This document shows positions 5,045 through 8,683 of a DNA stretch of 8,683 bases, piece by piece. Numbering within the stretch: the first letter of the stretch is position 1; each line of letters begins with the position of its first letter. Both the position numbers and the translations under genes were made by a program. Source of the stretch: Candidatus Atribacteria bacterium (lineage in GTDB: Bacteria; Atribacterota; Atribacteria; Atribacterales; Atribacteraceae); contig JAGPGC010000038.1 of the NCBI GenBank assembly GCA_018056205.1, positions 1 through 8,683 of the forward strand, written 5' to 3'. The notes under the pieces were generated by a model. That model was not told the origin of the DNA. It was given only the letters and a program-made list of their open reading frames with translations, and did not search any database.

Positions 5045-5914
5045 ATGTTATTTCATACCTTTTGTCACATACCTTCAATAGGTGAGAAGACTGAAAAAAA
5101 AATCTGGCAGGAAGGCATTTTTAATTGGGATGATGCTCTCACCAATCCCCTCTTTCGAAAAATTCTTCCTGGAAATATTGCCGATCGGGCTTATTCTATG
5201 GTGGCTCGCTCCTATGAAAAAATTGACAGAAAAGATAGCCGTTTTTTTAATGAAAGCCTTCACAATTTTAACCGATGGAGAATATATTCGCATTTTCGCT
5301 CGGAAGCAGTATTTCTGGACATTGAAACCAGCGGATTGAATCCCCCTAATGATTATATTACCGTTATTACTCTTTTTGATGGGAAGAAAATTAAAACCTA
5401 TATTCATGGTATCAATATGTATGATTTCATCGATGATATTTCCCACTACCAAATTATCATCACCTTTAATGGAAAATGCTTTGACCTACCTTTTATCGAA
5501 AGGTATTTTGGCATAAAATTAACACAAATTCATTTTGACTTGAGATTTATGCTGAAAAGTTTAGGTCTTTCCGGTGGATTAAAAGTATGTGAAAAATCTT
5601 TGGGAATTGATAGAGGAAAATTAAAAGGAATTGACGGGTATATGGCTGTTCTACTTTGGCAAAAATATTTGGAAGGGTGCACCGAGGCCTTAGAGACACT
5701 TATTGCTTATAATGTTGAAGACACCGTCAACCTTGAAAAGCTCATGGTTTATTTTTATAATTTTAAGGTGAGCGAACTTTCCTTTCCTCAACTCATCATT
5801 GAAGAACCTCGAAAAAAAATTCAGATTTCTTCCCATATCTATCCTGAAGTGATCAATGAAATCCGTTATGAAAGATTACGATTTCATAAAGAAAGGGAGG
5901 GTTTAATATGGTAG
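5045..5914 (+). CDS. YprB-like DEDD exonuclease (RNase H-like fold)
   Basis: 289 residues. An N-terminal section with the pattern [20 protein letters not shown] (residues 9-28) matches the start of YprB-type proteins and resembles a helix-hairpin-helix-like segment. From about residue 88 there is a DnaQ-like/RNase H-like nuclease domain with the DEDD residues: FLDIET (Asp92, Glu94), [10 protein letters not shown] (Asp147) and [10 protein letters not shown] (Asp226). It is expected to be a metal-dependent 3'-5' nuclease on DNA or RNA, but its substrate is unknown. It is shorter than B. subtilis YprB (about 413 residues) and lacks that protein's long C-terminal part. The ATG has AAGAAGGA at 5031-5038. 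Its last codons overlap the start of glgB by 7 nt (ATATGGTAG contains both the glgB ATG and this TAG), so the two are almost certainly cotranscribed. Confidence 0.85.
   Translation: MLFHTFCHIPSIGEKTEKKIWQEGIFNWDDALTNPLFRKILPGNIADRAYSMVARSYEKIDRKDSRFFNESLHNFNRWRIYSHFRSEAVFLDIETSGLNPPNDYITVITLFDGKKIKTYIHGINMYDFIDDISHYQIIITFNGKCFDLPFIERYFGIKLTQIHFDLRFMLKSLGLSGGLKVCEKSLGIDRGKLKGIDGYMAVLLWQKYLEGCTEALETLIAYNVEDTVNLEKLMVYFYNFKVSELSFPQLIIEEPRKKIQISSHIYPEVINEIRYERLRFHKEREGLIW
5895..5901 (+). promoter_or_regulatory. glgB ribosome-binding site inside the exonuclease gene
   Basis: GGGAGGG lies 6 nt upstream of the glgB ATG at 5908, within the final codons of the exonuclease. Together with the 7-nt gene overlap it argues for translational coupling and fixes the glgB start. 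Confidence 0.6.
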
Positions 5915-8121
5915 CATCTGTATCCCAAGAGGATATACAATCCATTATCCATGCTGAAGGGAATGACCCCTTCAGTATTTTAGGAATGCATTCAGTAGCA
6001 GGCATCCCTGGGGTTTTGGTTCGGTTATTCCACCCCGATCTTATTGCTGCTGAAGTTCTTGATCCCGATCAACCCGATAAATCATGGTCAATGGAATGTA
6101 TTCACCCCGATGGGTTCTACGAGGTATCGATACCCAACCGGGATTTCTTCCGATACTTCCTAAGACTGACTAAAAATAATGGTGACATTATTTTAACTCG
6201 AGATCCTTATTCCTTTCTCCCTCTCATTACCGATTTAGATATCTATCTTTTCAATGAAGGAACTCATTTAGCCATTTATGAATTTCTCGGAGCCCACTTA
6301 AAAACCATTGATGATACTCCAGGGACTCATTTTTGTGTTTGGGCTCCTAATGCTCGGCGTGTAAGTGTGGTGGGTGATTTTAATGGATGGGATGGCCGAA
6401 TTCACCAAATGAGATTGATTGGCTCGTCTGGAATATGGGAAATTTTTATCCCCAATGTGCCACAGGAAGTACGATATAAATTTGAAATTAAAACCCGAGA
6501 GGATTATTTACTCTTGAAATCCGATCCCTTAGCTTTTTATGCGGAAAAACCCCCTTTTACTGCATCGCTTACCTACGATATTAGTGGCTATAAATGGCAT
6601 GACCAAGATTGGATCGAAAACCGAAAATCAGTTAGTCTTCTCACCGCAGCAATGAGTATTTATGAAGTCCATTTAGGGTCATGGAAAAAAGGAGAAAACT
6701 CTTCTTTTCTTAATTATCGAGAGTTAGCCCACCAGCTGGTTGATTATGTTCGGGAAATGGGCTTCACTCATATTGAGCTTCTCCCTATTTGCGAGCACCC
6801 CTTTAATGGTTCCTGGGGGTATCAAATAACTGGTTATTACGCCCCTACTAGTCGTTTTGGAAAACCGAAAGATTTTATGTATTTTGTTGATTATTGCCAT
6901 CAAAATGGGATTGGAGTCATTTTAGATTGGGTTATTGCCCATTTTCCCAAGGATGGACATGGTTTGGGACGTTTTGACGGTACCGCACTTTATGAGCATG
7001 TTGACCCACGTAAAGGAGAGCATCCTCATTGGGGAAGTTACATTTTTAACTATGGAAGAAAAGAAGTACGATGTTTTTTAATTTCAAATGCAATGTATTG
7101 GTTAAAAGAATACCACATCGATGGTTTGCGAGTTGATGCTGTAGCATCAATGCTCTATCTTGATTATGGTCGAAATCAAGGAGAATGGATTCCCAACCAA
7201 TATGGTGGAAAAGAAAACCTTGAAGCGATTGACTTGATTCGTTATTTTAACGAAAGCGTTTACCATCGATTTCCCGGAATCATGACTATAGCCGAAGAAT
7301 CCACTGCCTGGCCAGGTGTTACTCTTCCTCCTTATACCGGAGGTTTGGGGTTCTTGTTTAAGTGGAATATGGGTTGGATGAATGATTTTCTTGACTATAT
7401 GAGTAAAGACCCTATTTATCGTAAATACCACCACCAAAATCTGACTTTTCCTCTGATGTACGCCTTTTTTGAAAACTTCATTTTGCCTTTGTCTCATGAT
7501 GAAGTTGTCCACGAAAAACGCAGCATGATCAATAAAATGCCTGGTGATTGGTGGCAAAAATTTGCTAATCTACGTCTCTGTTATGCAACCATGTTTGGAT
7601 ATCCCGGGAAAAAACTTCTCTTCATGGGAAACGAAATCGGTCAATGGAATGAATGGAATCATGATACTGGTTTGGATTGGTTTCTTCTTGATTATGATAC
7701 TCATCGCAAGCTTCAAATATTCGTGAAGGATCTCAATCATATATATAGGAATGAAAAATCGCTCTGGGAAATAGACAACTCCTGGAAAGGTTTCGAATGG
7801 ATTGACTGTAACGATTCTGATAATTCCACCCTTTCCTTTATTCGAAAAAGCAAAAATCCAGATGATTTTTTGGTTTTTGCTTGCAATTTTACTCCGCTCC
7901 CGCGCTTTGGACAGCGGCTGGGTGTTCCCCAAAAAGGAGTTTATCACGAGATACTTAACAGCGACTCGGAGAATTATGGCGGAAGTAATATTGGCAATCT
8001 TGGGCAGGTTTTTACTAAGAATGTTCCTAGCCATGGGAAACCCTATTCAGTGGACTTAAATCTGCCTCCCTTGGCTTGTGTGATATTAAAACCATCTGTC
8101 TATAAAAGCAGTAAGCCGTGA
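5908..8121 (+). CDS. glgB: 1,4-alpha-glucan branching enzyme (GH13)
   Basis: 737 residues, full length (E. coli GlgB is 728). It forms alpha-1,6 branches in glycogen by cutting and transferring alpha-1,4 glucan chains, in the cytoplasm. An N-terminal N1 segment (about residues 1-120, with [10 protein letters not shown]) is followed by a CBM48 domain (about 125-215, with [23 protein letters not shown]), the GH13 barrel, and a C-terminal beta domain ending near residue 728. The GH13 conserved regions are intact: DWVIAHFP at 340-347, GLRVDAV with nucleophile Asp410, TIAEES with acid/base Glu463, and LSHDEV with Asp531. These sit five residues after the E. coli catalytic Asp405, Glu458 and Asp526. 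The start is supported by GGGAGGG just upstream and by the exonuclease overlap. No glgA, glgC or glgP lies in the window, so the gene is apart from a classical glycogen cluster here. Confidence 0.97.
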   Translation: MVASVSQEDIQSIIHAEGNDPFSILGMHSVAGIPGVLVRLFHPDLIAAEVLDPDQPDKSWSMECIHPDGFYEVSIPNRDFFRYFLRLTKNNGDIILTRDPYSFLPLITDLDIYLFNEGTHLAIYEFLGAHLKTIDDTPGTHFCVWAPNARRVSVVGDFNGWDGRIHQMRLIGSSGIWEIFIPNVPQEVRYKFEIKTREDYLLLKSDPLAFYAEKPPFTASLTYDISGYKWHDQDWIENRKSVSLLTAAMSIYEVHLGSWKKGENSSFLNYRELAHQLVDYVREMGFTHIELLPICEHPFNGSWGYQITGYYAPTSRFGKPKDFMYFVDYCHQNGIGVILDWVIAHFPKDGHGLGRFDGTALYEHVDPRKGEHPHWGSYIFNYGRKEVRCFLISNAMYWLKEYHIDGLRVDAVASMLYLDYGRNQGEWIPNQYGGKENLEAIDLIRYFNESVYHRFPGIMTIAEESTAWPGVTLPPYTGGLGFLFKWNMGWMNDFLDYMSKDPIYRKYHHQNLTFPLMYAFFENFILPLSHDEVVHEKRSMINKMPGDWWQKFANLRLCYATMFGYPGKKLLFMGNEIGQWNEWNHDTGLDWFLLDYDTHRKLQIFVKDLNHIYRNEKSLWEIDNSWKGFEWIDCNDSDNSTLSFIRKSKNPDDFLVFACNFTPLPRFGQRLGVPQKGVYHEILNSDSENYGGSNIGNLGQVFTKNVPSHGKPYSVDLNLPPLACVILKPSVYKSSKP

Positions 8122-8135
8122 AAAGTGCTAAGCAA

Positions 8136-8156
8136 GTGAGCGGGAGAACGGGAGAA
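8136..8156 (-). repeat. Inverted copy of the CTCCCGCT 8-mer repeat family
   Basis: On the - strand this reads TTCTCCCGTTCTCCCGCTCAC: one exact CTCCCGCT (complement of 8139-8146) and one variant CTCCCGTT (complement of 8147-8154). It matches the 3007-3064 block, including a CTCCCGCTCAC stretch found at 3049-3059. It starts 15 nt after the glgB stop. The rest of the 166-bp convergent gap to 8287 is AT-rich; I saw only a weak imperfect hairpin (GTAGAAAC/GTTTACTAC, 8245-8267) and no clear terminator. Confidence 0.7.
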
Positions 8157-8287
8157 AAGGAAAAAATATTAAAAAATGAGATGGACGAGTTGATAGGCTT
8201 CTCCCAATAACGGATGAGAAAAATGGTTTTTATCAATGGTCTAGGTAGAAACTTTATTGTTTACTACTGCTTGAATAAGTTCTTAAT

Positions 8288-8683
8288 TTATCTTGAATTA
8301 ATATCAATGGTTCTTTTTTTAAAATCTTGATAAGCAAAAGCATATTCAACTGCCCAACGGCAGGATTCAATCATACTACGAGGGTTAGCTTTTCCTTGAC
8401 CAGCAATATCAAAAGCAGTTCCGTGGTCAGGAGAAGTTCGGATAAAAGGAAGCCCCAGGGTAACACTTACCGTTCCATAAAAATCCAGGCATTTGGTAGC
8501 AATATGCCCCTGGTCATGGTAAAGAGAAAGTACTGCATCAAATCTTCCTTGCTGAGCAAACCAAAATACTGAATCAGCAGGATAAATCCCTTTCACATCG
8601 ATACCAGCATTACGAGCCTCTTCAATAGCCGGCCATATTTCCACGATTTCTTCTCTTCCCAACAAACCATTTTCTCCCCCATG
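8288..8683 (-). CDS. pdxA: PdxA-family dehydrogenase, C-terminal part (truncated at window edge)
   Basis: About 131 C-terminal residues; the frame stays open to the right edge, so the TTG at 8663-8665 is not the start. The first visible residues [12 protein letters not shown] match the PdxA segment H-A-G-E-x-G-x-x-G-x-E, and the His codon at the very edge (8681-8683) would be a metal-ligand His. [11 protein letters not shown] contains another metal His (8516-8518) and the substrate-contacting Lys. [20 protein letters not shown] is the strongly conserved C-terminal family segment. PdxA oxidises 4-phosphohydroxy-L-threonine in pyridoxal-phosphate synthesis. The HDQGHIATK and GTAFDIAG variants also occur in PdxA2-type enzymes, which act on 4-phospho-threonate or erythronate in sugar-acid catabolism, so the role is not settled by this fragment. 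It is convergent with glgB. Confidence 0.88.
   Translation of the reverse strand, partial: HGGENGLLGREEIVEIWPAIEEARNAGIDVKGIYPADSVFWFAQQGRFDAVLSLYHDQGHIATKCLDFYGTVSVTLGLPFIRTSPDHGTAFDIAGQGKANPRSMIESCRWAVEYAFAYQDFKKRTIDINSR

Noticed and set aside
7570..8034. 154-codon open frame on the - strand within glgB
   Set aside because: It lies wholly antisense to an intact, well-conserved glgB, has no recognisable family motif and no convincing ribosome-binding site.

Overview
The window looks like chromosomal sequence from an AT-rich bacterium, probably an anaerobe with a sugar-based metabolism. The evidence is short intergenic gaps, Shine-Dalgarno sites ahead of most genes, small co-directional gene pairs, and a full bacterial glycogen branching enzyme beside a phosphofructokinase of the Gly/Lys signature type. 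The dispersed intergenic repeats (a 'GTCATTCTGAG' family, a 'CCCCTCC-GGAGGGG' hairpin family and a CTCCCGCT 8-mer family) resemble ones I associate with candidate phyla such as Atribacterota. That placement is a guess from memory and not something the sequence proves.

Layout, left to right. (1) The C-terminal part of a ROK-family protein on the + strand, cut by the left edge, that looks more like a sugar-sensing repressor than a kinase. (2) A 32-bp perfect palindrome acting as a shared terminator between convergent genes. (3) On the - strand, a NagB-fold (glucosamine-6-phosphate deaminase-like) protein with unusual active-site residues, preceded by its own promoter-like sequence, and upstream of it an inositol-monophosphatase family (SuhB-like) gene. 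(4) A 519-bp gene-free stretch, 2660-3178, packed with several families of dispersed and tandem repeats. (5) A - strand pair, a metal-dependent cyclase/hydrolase followed 10 nt later by a 6-phosphofructokinase. (6) A short divergent intergenic region with a good sigma-70-type promoter for the + strand. (7) A + strand pair, a YprB-like DEDD exonuclease that overlaps the start of glgB. (8) A 166-bp convergent gap holding another copy of the 8-mer repeat. (9) The C-terminal part of a PdxA-family dehydrogenase on the - strand, cut by the right edge.

Functionally the genes lean towards carbohydrate use. ROK regulator and NagB-like enzyme suggest amino-sugar or sugar-derivative catabolism, PFK is the committed glycolytic step, GlgB makes branched glycogen, and SuhB-like, cyclase and PdxA-family enzymes are small-molecule metabolism. 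I see no defence system, phage, transposase, CRISPR array, tRNA or rRNA. The points most worth following are the altered catalytic and phosphate-binding residues of the NagB-like protein, the mixed cosubstrate signature of the PFK, the exonuclease-glgB coupling, and the repeat island.
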